Shown: positions 1 through 7,209, numbered from the stretch's first letter. The stretch: DNA of 8,493 bases from Desulfobacterales bacterium (GCA_020052975.1 JAGVOC010000020.1:1-8493); one strand, 5' to 3'. The notes: a model not told the origin generated them from the sequence alone. Numbers and translations: made by a program.

Positions 1-156
1 CTTATCGTAATAAAACCATTCAAAGGCATCAGTAATAGAACTCTTTCCGCTGCCATTATCCCCATAAATAAGAATTGATTTTGAGGAATCAAATTCAATC
101 CCAATATGCTTTCTGATTCCCCTGAATCCACTTATTTCAATGCCTTTGATTTTCAC
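1..156 (-). CDS. SMC/RecF-like P-loop ATPase, N-terminal part only (cut by window edge)
   Basis: Only the first 52 residues are visible; the gene continues left of the window. The start is taken as GTG at 154-156, because an in-frame TGA lies at 184-186 and there is no other plausible start between them. The fragment opens with an ISGFRGI-type beta strand, as in RecF, Rad50 and SMC-like ATPases, followed by a textbook Walker A, GDNGSGKSS, at residues 32-40 and then ITDAFEWF. The GTG overlaps the TGA of the 59-aa ORF upstream (GTGA), so the two are probably translationally coupled. It is the last visible gene of a run containing a WYL-like protein and a GIY-YIG nuclease, so the ATPase may act as the sensor or motor of that module. 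The ATPase call is firm; subfamily and length cannot be judged from this piece. Confidence 0.85.
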   Translation of the reverse strand, partial: MKIKGIEISGFRGIRKHIGIEFDSSKSILIYGDNGSGKSSITDAFEWFYYDK

Positions 157-332
157 GGTCTCTTTTCTCTTATCCTGCTTAATTCATTAGATATATTTAT
201 ATTCGTTAGCTTACCCTCTTGATATAACCTGAAAACAGTTTTAGCAACATCCTGATCCACACCTTCGATATCTATTATTTGAGAGAAGAATTCATCAAGA
301 ATTTCCTGTCCGCTCTTAATTTGATCTGTCAT
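153..332 (-). CDS. 59-aa helical protein between nuclease and ATPase genes
   Basis: A small ORF of 59 codons starts at ATG 330-332 and ends with TGA at 153-155. It shares ATGA with the end of the GIY-YIG gene and GTGA with the start of the ATPase gene, so it fits exactly between them. The protein begins MTDQIKSGQEILDEFF and contains IDIEGVDQDVAKTVFRLY and EGKLTNINISNELSRI. It looks like three short helices, with no membrane segment or signal peptide and no recognised domain. The exact overlaps on both sides are the main evidence that it is a real gene. By position it could be a small partner of the ATPase or of the nuclease, but no function can be read from its sequence. Confidence 0.75.
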   Translation of the reverse strand: MTDQIKSGQEILDEFFSQIIDIEGVDQDVAKTVFRLYQEGKLTNINISNELSRIREKRP

Positions 333-817
333 GATCCATTACCCTTTTCAAAATATTTCCAGTTAATCTGAAAGATTGACGGCACATCATGCCTTTTGAT
401 TTCAAAACCACTCTTGTTGTTGCAGATCGGATAGATACCATATTTATCGAGAAAATCGAGTATGAAATAACTCTCCAAATCTTCTATGCGGTGTTCCCAT
501 ATCTGCTTTAGCATTTCAAAATTCAGATATGTAAAATAAAGTCCTTCAGCTTTCTTGTAGTTGCTGATGCCCTCATTCCCCGAAACTCCCTCGAAATGAT
601 CAGACAGCCTTTTCCCAATGCTGTTTGTCTTTTTCTCGCTCATGCCAATGTATATCAGCCTCGACTTCCCAAAGGGATAAGGTATCTCGGTCTCCCTCAA
701 GAAGATAAAGTAAAGGCCACAAATGCCCATTAAAGGCTTAATATTTCTTGATTCAAAATCCTGATATTTGTCAAAGTTGATTTTAAATACTTGCATCCTT
801 TTATTTGTTGGTGTCAA
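329..817 (-). CDS. GIY-YIG nuclease domain protein
   Basis: A 162-aa protein with the full GIY-YIG core: GLY at residues 34-36, YIG at 56-58 (context RLIYIGMS), a conserved Arg at 70 followed by SDHF, Glu115 in the helix DLESYFIL, and Asn133/134 in YPICNNKSG. These match the two tyrosines, arginine, glutamate and asparagine used by this nuclease superfamily, so it is probably an active DNA endonuclease. The longest reading starts at TTG 815-817, which overlaps the TGA of the WYL-like gene. An ATG at 794-796 (codon 8, MQVFKINF) is a credible alternative; neither has a well-spaced Shine-Dalgarno site, and both keep the whole domain. Its end overlaps the next gene by ATGA. Unlike UvrC or homing enzymes, it carries no obvious extra DNA-binding domain, so the neighbouring ATPase may supply targeting (inference). 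Confidence 0.85.
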   Translation of the reverse strand: MTPTNKRMQVFKINFDKYQDFESRNIKPLMGICGLYFIFLRETEIPYPFGKSRLIYIGMSEKKTNSIGKRLSDHFEGVSGNEGISNYKKAEGLYFTYLNFEMLKQIWEHRIEDLESYFILDFLDKYGIYPICNNKSGFEIKRHDVPSIFQINWKYFEKGNGS

Positions 818-1116
818 ATTTTTATAATCGCATTAGAGTATCTATCTGAAAATGGATTATAGCCAGGAGCTATATCAAAGGTTTCATCCAAAATTATCAG
901 CTCTGTGATTTTTGCTATGTCAAATGGTCTCCAGTCAGGAATTTTTTCAGAATGAGTTGAATATCCTGACAATTGATAACAATCTGTAAGGGTCTTTCCA
1001 GTGCTGCTAATGTATATTGCATGAGGGCAAACTACTCTGTAACCTTCACCTTTGTAATTTAGTTTAACTTTTTGTTTTGATTTAATTGCATTGATAATCT
1101 TGTTTTCATCAGTCAT
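814..1116 (-). CDS. Stand-alone WYL-like domain protein
   Basis: A 100-aa protein that is almost entirely one WYL-type domain. It shows the pattern IINAIKSKQKVKLNYKGE, then RVVCPHAIYIS, then CYQLSGYSTHSEKIPDWRPFDIAKITEL, with a tail ending APGYNPFSDRY. WYL domains bind ligands or nucleic acid and often regulate phage-defence loci, but they are usually fused to a helix-turn-helix; here no DNA-binding segment is present. The ATG at 1114-1116 is preceded by a strong AAAGGAGG (1123-1130) at good spacing, so the start is secure. It is the first full-size gene of the run that continues into the GIY-YIG nuclease, and its stop lies within the overlap with that gene. It could be a regulatory or sensor subunit of that module; this role is inferred. 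Confidence 0.7.
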   Translation of the reverse strand: MTDENKIINAIKSKQKVKLNYKGEGYRVVCPHAIYISSTGKTLTDCYQLSGYSTHSEKIPDWRPFDIAKITELIILDETFDIAPGYNPFSDRYSNAIIKI

Positions 1117-1154
1117 TGCCTGCCTCCTTTGATAATATTTGTTCGTTCATTCAT
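1113..1154 (-). CDS. Possible 13-codon leader ORF before the WYL-like gene
   Basis: ATG at 1152-1154 opens a 13-codon frame (MNERTNIIKGGRQ) whose TGA overlaps the ATG of the WYL-like gene as ATGA. A GAGGA sequence lies six bases upstream of its ATG, and the Shine-Dalgarno site of the WYL-like gene is inside it. The ATG sits at the same place in the spacer repeat as the ATG of the 58-aa ORF at 3796. It may be a coupling leader or just the decayed start of a lost gene. No attenuator hairpin was seen. Confidence 0.35.
   Translation of the reverse strand: MNERTNIIKGGRQ
1123..1130 (-). promoter_or_regulatory. Strong ribosome binding site of the WYL-like gene
   Basis: AAAGGAGG read on the minus strand, six bases before the ATG at 1116. 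It is the best Shine-Dalgarno match on the minus strand of this window and fixes the start of the module. It suggests that translation starts afresh here rather than being carried over from the RloC-like gene. Confidence 0.75.
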
Positions 1155-1201
1155 AACTATTCCTCACCCCGGACATCAGCAATAATCCGCTCAATGCGGT
1201 T
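1152..1201 (-). repeat. Spacer repeat copy A (decayed gene-end remnant)
   Basis: This spacer after the RloC-like gene is a diverged copy of the spacer at 3794-3850. On the plus strand they share CATA(A/G)CTAT(T/C)CCT and, after a ~12-base insertion in the other copy, a stretch centred on GCAAT(A/T)ATCCG with roughly 70% identity. On the minus strand 1160-1201 reads NRIERIIADVRGEE, then TAG two bases before the next ATG. A small CCGC/GCGG inverted repeat lies at its right end. It looks like the scar of a lost gene's 3' end, or a dispersed intergenic element. Confidence 0.55.
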
Positions 1202-1227
1202 CTACGTTTCCCTTAAATATTCTATAT

Positions 1228-3636
1228 CTATAAGTTTAAAGAAAGGTATTTTTTTATGTAATTCGTTAATTCACTCCAACTCGTGGCACCATCCCTGGGA
1301 TAATGCGCAAGTCCTCCAGTATTGCAGTAACTGTAAATACTTCTAATCTTATCAATGACATTCTTTAACTTGTCATAATCTGCTTGTTGTATCATATCGA
1401 GAACATTATCAAGATTGTCTTTATCGTACCCCAAGTATTTTTCTTTTATTTCTGTTTCAAGACAAAATCTAAGCTTCTGTCCATAAATAACTATATTCTC
1501 ATCGGTTCCGCTAACATTGCCGATATTTCTAAAATTCTCTCTAAAAGATGAAGAAATAGTAGCTCTATTTTTCGGAATATGAAAAATACAGGAGGAGCCT
1601 GATTTTAAAATGTAGTATTGCTTTTTATTATTTTTTATCTGCGCATTTCCCGCTTTAATACAATATTGCTTGAATAAAGGATCGCAGGTAAATATTAAAG
1701 TTTGCAAGAAAGGTAAGGTATTATAATGTATCAATTCAGCAATATTCTTGCGTTTACCGGCATCAAAACTTGTAATTGGATCATCAAAAACGATAATTTT
1801 ATCTTCTTTTCTCTTCTCATTCTCCAGCAAGGCAAAGAAATAACTCAAAGCAATAACTTGTCTTTCCCCTTCGCTTATTTCCTTAAGTCTGTCTTTACCC
1901 CTATAATGCACTTCAAATCCACATGTTACAGGCGTACTTGTTCTTAAATCGTATTTGGGGAAACATTTAGGTTCAACGAGGAGTGCTGGATTAATATCTT
2001 CTATATATTTTTTGATCTTTTCAAAATAATTGTCAGCAAATTCTTTAAAATAATCTTCCACCCTTTCTCTTAATGTCTGGAATATTCTGTTTATATTATC
2101 AGCAACTTTCTTATTGTCGTTATAATTTTCTTTGCACTGTATATATCTGAGCAAATCATCTTGCTTTTCAATGGTAAATTTATGTGTTTCTAATCGTTTT
2201 ATTTCCTCTGATAACTTTTCTTTTTCCTTAAGTTTTTTCCCTTCCTGTAAATCTTTTCTGTAATTCATAACAATAGTATTTATGTTAATGACTATAGAAT
2301 TATAATTTTCAATAAAACTTATAATTTTTTCCGCCATCCTTCGTATATCAGCAAGGTTGTTAGATTCATAATATGTTAGTGTATGTGTCTTCTTTTCCTG
2401 TACGATTTTTAATTCTTCTCTTAGAAATTTATGCTCATCGTCTGTTAGCTTAAAAGCAGATAAATCAGCTTCTATACTGATATACTTTTTTATTTCAATG
2501 AGTCTTTGTGTATTATGTTCAGGAACAAAAGACGGTGCTAAAATGCTGAATAATAAATTTTCATATTCTGCCAATCTTCTTAGTATCTCTTCTTGTTTTG
2601 TTCTGAATTCTTGATCAAAAATGTGCTGATATTGTTTGATTATATCTATGTAAGCTCCATTTTTAATTTTTTGTTCACAGAACGGACAGGTAAATAAAGA
2701 TTCATTCTCAATCAGTAATAATCCTTGTTGTATAAAGTCAGCCTTATTTTTAATCTTATCTATGATCTCAATAGCGGCGCTTGAAACTGTAAATCCTAAT
2801 AAATCTGGAACTTTATTGAAATCAAATGCTAACAGATTTTCTGAAAAATTTATTAAGTCAGGCTCCTTAAGATTTTCAATTGCCTTTTGTTCTTTAAAGG
2901 CAACATTGATTATATTTAGTTCCTTCTTCTTATTTTCGATGATATCTTCAAATTCTTTTAATTGCTCACGATCACCGATTGTTAAGGTTGGCAGGATTTG
3001 ATCAATATCACTTTTAGAAAAATCTTGAATCTTATCAAAAAGAGTGGAGTATTTTTCTTCTTCTCTTTTAAGAAATTCCTCATTCTTTATTGAAATGTAA
3101 TTCTTGAATGAAAGTAGTCTGTCAAGCAATTTTTGATAGTTATAAAAATCTCCAAGATAAACTATTATTTCACCAGTTTTTTTATCATGCTCTACATTTC
3201 GTCCTTTCCTTCCAGAATGAACATTATCGCTGATAAAATCTTTATCAAAAAAAATGAATTTATTCTCTAAGACTGAATTATCCCATCCTGCATTTTCTTG
3301 AAAAGCAATATTTGCATTTTCGAGTTCTATTTGAATTTCTCTGTCTTCATTTTCTTTATCCCAATGCTTCCTGAAATCATTTGACATAGAATTCAGGCTT
3401 TTAAATATAGATACCAAGATTGACTTGCCTGCTCCATTTTCTCCATAAAAAATATTATATTTTTTGAAATCATTGTTTATTGTTTTGGTTTTTGGCACTT
3501 TATAGCCAGAGGAATCATTAATATAGATGATTTTGCCGTTTTTATCATAGTCGATAACTGTAGACGGATTTACATCGTCCCAGCTAAATAGCCAAAACGA
3601 ACCAATATTCTTTATTTTATTAATTCTCTTTATCAT
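1228..3636 (-). CDS. rloC: RloC-like zinc-hook ATPase, probable anticodon nuclease
   Basis: An 802-aa protein of the PrrC/RloC type (AAA_13-like). Visible in order: Walker A GENGAGKS at residues 65-72, long charged coiled-coil segments about 165-255 and 340-540, a Rad50-style zinc hook CPFC at 317-320 between the coils, an ABC signature ISEGERQ at 587-593, Walker B IIVFDDP at 614-620, and a switch region IFTCD near 648-652. The C-terminal ~100 residues hold R723 and E727 (RFCLE) and H778 (GLAHYP), resembling the Arg-xxx-Glu...His triad of PrrC/RloC RNases, which cleave tRNA anticodons and stop translation during infection. The zinc hook and length favour RloC over PrrC. The Glu-His gap is longer than I expect for the family, so the RNase call is less sure than the ATPase call. 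The start ATG 3634-3636 lacks a clear Shine-Dalgarno site and overlaps the 58-aa ORF, suggesting coupling. It follows an R-M gene, the usual setting of such toxins. Confidence 0.72.
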   Translation of the reverse strand: MIKRINKIKNIGSFWLFSWDDVNPSTVIDYDKNGKIIYINDSSGYKVPKTKTINNDFKKYNIFYGENGAGKSILVSIFKSLNSMSNDFRKHWDKENEDREIQIELENANIAFQENAGWDNSVLENKFIFFDKDFISDNVHSGRKGRNVEHDKKTGEIIVYLGDFYNYQKLLDRLLSFKNYISIKNEEFLKREEEKYSTLFDKIQDFSKSDIDQILPTLTIGDREQLKEFEDIIENKKKELNIINVAFKEQKAIENLKEPDLINFSENLLAFDFNKVPDLLGFTVSSAAIEIIDKIKNKADFIQQGLLLIENESLFTCPFCEQKIKNGAYIDIIKQYQHIFDQEFRTKQEEILRRLAEYENLLFSILAPSFVPEHNTQRLIEIKKYISIEADLSAFKLTDDEHKFLREELKIVQEKKTHTLTYYESNNLADIRRMAEKIISFIENYNSIVININTIVMNYRKDLQEGKKLKEKEKLSEEIKRLETHKFTIEKQDDLLRYIQCKENYNDNKKVADNINRIFQTLRERVEDYFKEFADNYFEKIKKYIEDINPALLVEPKCFPKYDLRTSTPVTCGFEVHYRGKDRLKEISEGERQVIALSYFFALLENEKRKEDKIIVFDDPITSFDAGKRKNIAELIHYNTLPFLQTLIFTCDPLFKQYCIKAGNAQIKNNKKQYYILKSGSSCIFHIPKNRATISSSFRENFRNIGNVSGTDENIVIYGQKLRFCLETEIKEKYLGYDKDNLDNVLDMIQQADYDKLKNVIDKIRSIYSYCNTGGLAHYPRDGATSWSELTNYIKKYLSLNL

Positions 3637-3796
3637 GCTTAAGTATTGGATTAAAGGAAATCAAGCCCTTTTCCTCAAAGATTTTCAATATATCTTCATT
3701 TGTTACATTCAGATCGCCCATTGCATCAATAATATTTTTTATATCCTTGTCTGTGGTTTCGTCTTTCAGCTCTTTAAGTAATTTATCTATATCCAT
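3620..3796 (-). CDS. 58-aa acidic ORF overlapping the RloC-like gene start
   Basis: Fifty-eight codons from ATG 3794-3796 to TAA 3620-3622, overlapping the start of the RloC-like gene by 17 bases. AAGGGA lies six bases before the ATG. The protein (MDIDKLLKELKDETTDKD..., then DAMGDLNVTNEDILKIFEEKG) is acidic, helical and soluble, with no recognised domain. It parallels the 59-aa ORF at 153-332: both are about the same size and lie directly before an ATPase gene whose start overlaps them. I see no clear sequence similarity between the two. It could be a small partner or inhibitor of the RloC-like protein, or simply a coupling ORF that brings ribosomes to its weak start. Confidence 0.65.
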   Translation of the reverse strand: MDIDKLLKELKDETTDKDIKNIIDAMGDLNVTNEDILKIFEEKGLISFNPILKHDKEN

Positions 3797-3850
3797 AGCT
3801 ATCCCTTAGGGCTTTTCTCTCCCCACACCTCTGCAATTATCCGTCAAATG
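3794..3850 (-). repeat. Spacer repeat copy B (decayed gene-end remnant)
   Basis: Related to the spacer at 1152-1201 (see there). On the minus strand it reads RI, stop, RIIAEVWGEKSPKG and then TAG at 3799-3801, two bases before the ATG of the 58-aa ORF, exactly as in copy A. It carries an extra ~12 bases containing the near-palindrome CCCTTAGGG. The in-frame TGA shows that any coding role is lost. Confidence 0.55.
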
Positions 3851-3864
3851 CGTTTTCCCGCATT
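3847..3864 (-). terminator. Hairpin just after the R-M gene
   Basis: A perfect 6-bp inverted repeat, AATGCG and CGCATT, with a 6-base loop starts five bases after the stop of the restriction-modification gene. There is no T-run after it on the minus strand, so it is at best a weak or factor-dependent terminator, or an mRNA-stabilising hairpin. It adjoins spacer repeat B. Confidence 0.35.
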
Positions 3865-3869
3865 AGAAA

Positions 3870-6800
3870 TTATCCTACTGCTGTATTTTCTATTTCTTTA
3901 TAAAAGCTGTCGATGTCTTTCTGTATCTCAATAGTTCTCCCTATTGCAGTAACAATCCTGCAATAAGTCTGTATCTCGTCAAGGGACAGTATCCGTTCCT
4001 TTCTGTCCTTCAGCCATTTGTCGCATACCTGATAACCACCGATTTGATAAGCCCATACATCAGGGGGAATCACTTCAAAGTATTGAGTCTTGTTGATGAA
4101 AACCAGTCCAGCTTTGTCGTCATATTTGGGTTTTTCTACCCTGTTATCTCCTTTCCCCTGGAATCTTGCAATCGGTGAATCAAGTTCAGTTGATTTCAGC
4201 AAGTGCAAAGCAGCAAGCATATTACCGTAATCGGACATTTTCTTGAACAGCTTATAGTCTTTTGTAAATGGCACTCTCGGAAAATCTATCTTCAGGAACT
4301 CTGCATATTTTGTTCTGTATGTCTCCGAATAAAGGACAGCATAAATGTAATAAAAGATTTCTTCAGGGGAAACCTCTTGATGGTATGCTGTTGATAAGGA
4401 ATTGAAGATTTCAGGTTTTATGTTCGGCTCTCCTGTCTCTCCCTCTGCATGGAATAATCCCTTCTTCTCTTTTGAATCGTAGAGGTAAAGAGGAAACAAA
4501 TAGGCATTATCACGTGATGATAATATTGTCTTGTCTGTTATATACTGCGATACATAAATGTGCTTCCACTCAGGGTCTCTCAATCTTCTTGTCAAAGATA
4601 ACCCCACATTCTCTTTGTCTGTAATGTTACACATTATTTCAAGTCTATCTCTGTCAATTAGCTCTGACATAAAGCAGATATGCCTTTCATCAAACGGTCG
4701 ATAAGCATAAGGTTTTAGATTTTTTTTCCATTCCTTTTCTTTTACCACATCTCTCGCAACCTTTATTCCCCAATCTGCTGTATCCTTAATACTAAGCGAT
4801 TGAGCTACTAAATCATCAGGCAGATTCCCTGTAAAGGTTCTCATTTTTTGCGTTGCTTCTTGTGCGGTGAAACTTACTACAAAATTATCTCTGTGAGTTG
4901 TTACCCCGAATGAATATTCAATGAACATATCAGGAATGAATATAAACCTATCATAGGTAGCCTGTAAGGAAAAGTCTTTCTCTACAAAGAAATAATAAGG
5001 CTCTACGGGTTTTAATGCTTTCCATTTTGGTGTATGAAAATCGGATTTACTTAAAAGGTCATATTTATTTTCTCTCAATCCGTAGACATCCTGATAAAAA
5101 ACTTCACAGGCTTTTCCCTGCAGCTCCTTTTTAATGAATAAGACAATAGATACCCCCTGCTGAATATCAAAGACATTTTCATCCTTGCTTCCATCAGGAT
5201 GTTTTTCACCTATACGGCTATTACCGTGAAGATTCAGGATGTAAATTTCATTGAAACTTTCAAGCAGTTTCTTCCTCATCCCTCTGTGTATCAATCCCGA
5301 CAGATAGGAATTGTTTGTTATCATCCCGATTATCCCTTTGCCGTCTCTTTCTATCTTCCAATGTGCAAATCGGATGAACTTTATATAATCATCTGAAAGG
5401 GGCTGTATATTTCTTTCTTCTCGGACATCCTCTTTATACAGTTCCATCTCCTGCTCTATGAAGTCCGATTTATTGACGGAACTTACCGAATACGGAGGGT
5501 TCCCTAATATCACAAGTATCGGCTGTTCTTTCTTTACCCTCCCTGCAAGGTGTGATTCTTCAGACAGGGAAACCATCCCTGGCAATTCTGTCTGTGCAAG
5601 TTCTTCCATCTCAAGGGTATTGGTAAGGTACAGCTTTACTCTGTCATCCTTCTGCAACCTGTATCCTAATTCCTCAAGCAGGAAGGACATCTTTAAATGT
5701 CCTACAGCATAGGGAGCCATCATTAATTCAAAAGCATAAAAGTTTTTTAGGACATGTTCTTTGATGAAATTCTCTTTGCCTCCCTCTCCGTATTTGGATA
5801 CAAATTCATTAACAGCTAATTTTGCAGACTCAGCCAAAAATGTCAGTGTTCCAGCTGCAGGGTCTAAAACAGTCACGGTATTATTTGCTAATCCATCGGG
5901 TCTCTTGAATTGCTCTTTCAGTATGCCGTGCAATGAACGGACTATATAGGACACTACAGGTTCGGGGGTATAATATACTCCCCTCATCTCTCTTGTCTTG
6001 GGGTCATATTCGGAAAGAAAGGTTTCATAAAAGTGGACTACAGGGTCTTTGCCTTTCCCTTCATGGAAATATTGATGAAGTATTTTATTGATGTCAGCAA
6101 CGGACAGGATTTCCGAAATGTCATCGATAATCCACTCCATAGGTTCAGGTAATGAACCTAATGAAATAAACTGAAAAACATCTCTCAGTATTCCTATGGT
6201 CTCAGGGATGTTGTAATAGGCAAGCTTCCTGTTAAAACCATTCTCGGAACGTGTACGGGCTGCAAAGAGGCCATAGGTGATTGTCTGTGCATACAGGTCT
6301 GAAAACTCATCTTCTGTTAAACTGCTGATAAGATAGTCTTTGAATGCTTTATAAAAATTCCTGATATGTCCTTTGCCTGTCTTTTCTTCTTCCTTCAGTA
6401 CATGTGTTATAACCTCATCCTTTAAAAACCGTGTACGTTTGGCAAGTTCTATTGCAAGGTTTTTTGCATCGTAGACTTTCGGAACGGAAAAGGAAAAGAA
6501 TTTCTCGAATATCTGTAGCAGTTCCGGCTCTTTCTCTACAGGTGGGGTTGTCTTTACCTTGCTTATCCAATAGGGTCTGCCAATAAGGGCTTTATTAATT
6601 AACAGCCCGTTACGGTAAAGCCTGAACTCAAGGAAATTGGTAAGTATCAGGTTCGGGAAAGTATGCAGGTATCTCTTTAGCTGTTCTGTTTCCTCTATTT
6701 TATCAAGGTTCTCAATGGACGGGTCTTTTGCTTCTATGTATCCTGTGATATGCTGTTTTCCGTCCCATACTCTGAAATCGGGATTTCCTGCCTCTGTCTT

Positions 6801-6950
6801 TTTGGGTTGAGGTGTGATTTGAATTTTTTTCTTGTTGCTTGATCTACAATATTCATCAAGCAGGTCTTTGAGGACAGGGTAATAGCTTTCTTCCCGTGCA
6901 TCTCCCCGAGTTGATGTTTCAGTTAGTTTTTTTAGATACGATTTAATCAT
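3870..6950 (-). CDS. Single-chain restriction-modification enzyme (type ISP/IIG-like, N6-adenine methylase plus nuclease)
   Basis: A complete 1026-aa protein that combines cutting, methylation and target recognition. Residues 1-130 are a PD-(D/E)XK nuclease: GNPDFRV with D58, then GYIEAK with E73 and K75. A helical linker runs to about 300. The methylase begins with RGVYYTPEPVV (323-333, motif X-like), then SAM motif I VLDPAAGTLTF (361-371), catalytic motif IV NPPY (484-487), and NNSYLSG (546-552). The C-terminal ~400 residues include KPYAYRPFDERHICF, typical of the type ISP specificity domain. No helicase motifs are present, unlike LlaBIII-type ISP enzymes, so it resembles the helicase-free or IIG-like members. 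The product should be N6-methyladenine; the recognition site cannot be read. The ATG at 6948-6950 has no good Shine-Dalgarno site and overlaps the upstream remnant by 8 bases, so translation is probably coupled. No frameshift is seen. Confidence 0.88.
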   Translation of the reverse strand: MIKSYLKKLTETSTRGDAREESYYPVLKDLLDEYCRSSNKKKIQITPQPKKTEAGNPDFRVWDGKQHITGYIEAKDPSIENLDKIEETEQLKRYLHTFPNLILTNFLEFRLYRNGLLINKALIGRPYWISKVKTTPPVEKEPELLQIFEKFFSFSVPKVYDAKNLAIELAKRTRFLKDEVITHVLKEEEKTGKGHIRNFYKAFKDYLISSLTEDEFSDLYAQTITYGLFAARTRSENGFNRKLAYYNIPETIGILRDVFQFISLGSLPEPMEWIIDDISEILSVADINKILHQYFHEGKGKDPVVHFYETFLSEYDPKTREMRGVYYTPEPVVSYIVRSLHGILKEQFKRPDGLANNTVTVLDPAAGTLTFLAESAKLAVNEFVSKYGEGGKENFIKEHVLKNFYAFELMMAPYAVGHLKMSFLLEELGYRLQKDDRVKLYLTNTLEMEELAQTELPGMVSLSEESHLAGRVKKEQPILVILGNPPYSVSSVNKSDFIEQEMELYKEDVREERNIQPLSDDYIKFIRFAHWKIERDGKGIIGMITNNSYLSGLIHRGMRKKLLESFNEIYILNLHGNSRIGEKHPDGSKDENVFDIQQGVSIVLFIKKELQGKACEVFYQDVYGLRENKYDLLSKSDFHTPKWKALKPVEPYYFFVEKDFSLQATYDRFIFIPDMFIEYSFGVTTHRDNFVVSFTAQEATQKMRTFTGNLPDDLVAQSLSIKDTADWGIKVARDVVKEKEWKKNLKPYAYRPFDERHICFMSELIDRDRLEIMCNITDKENVGLSLTRRLRDPEWKHIYVSQYITDKTILSSRDNAYLFPLYLYDSKEKKGLFHAEGETGEPNIKPEIFNSLSTAYHQEVSPEEIFYYIYAVLYSETYRTKYAEFLKIDFPRVPFTKDYKLFKKMSDYGNMLAALHLLKSTELDSPIARFQGKGDNRVEKPKYDDKAGLVFINKTQYFEVIPPDVWAYQIGGYQVCDKWLKDRKERILSLDEIQTYCRIVTAIGRTIEIQKDIDSFYKEIENTAVG

Positions 6951-7209
6951 TCAGTTTAGCTTCGGGGATTCTCTCGTGGATGTGAAGGGATACTGTGGGG
7001 AATTCGAAGGAGATATATTCCTTCTTCGCCAACCAGGTCAACTGAGGGTGAGGGACAAGGTGGGGATCGTAGTCGTATCTCTTGGGTTTTGGCTTTGAGG
7101 TGTCGTATGAGACAAGGCCGACAGGGACGGCATTCCTCCGTGTTTCATCTTCGTGCCGATACGAATCAACATCTTCCTTTTTCGTCTTCTGCTTTCTCGC
7201 CAAATTCAC
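6943..7209 (-). pseudogene. Remnant of a site-specific DNA methyltransferase N-terminus
   Basis: An 88-codon frame whose text matches the N-terminal leader of large Mod-type methyltransferases: SYRHEDETRRNAVPVGLVS, then KPKRYDYDPHLVPHPQLTW, then KKEYISFEFPTVSLHIHERI. Family members usually read YDPHLDPQL and go on into the methylase domain; here the match stops at HERI and a stop codon follows eight residues later, with no methylase motifs. The PHLVPHPQL segment also looks worn. The frame can start at GTG 7207-7209, but TTG at 7201-7203 (codon 3) is better spaced from AAGGGGAG (7209-7216). It overlaps the R-M gene start by 8 bases and may survive because it feeds ribosomes to that gene. A genuine short conserved ORF is the less likely alternative. 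Confidence 0.65.

Noticed and set aside
1116..1346. 76-codon plus-strand frame
   Set aside because: Spans the spacer and the antisense of the RloC-like C-terminus; low-complexity serine-rich translation with no ribosome site.
3870..6950. BREX PglX or type I HsdM as identity of the 1026-aa protein
   Set aside because: The N-terminal PD-(D/E)XK nuclease and ISP-like C-terminus (YRPFDER) fit a self-contained R-M enzyme, and no BREX or HsdR/HsdS partner is nearby.
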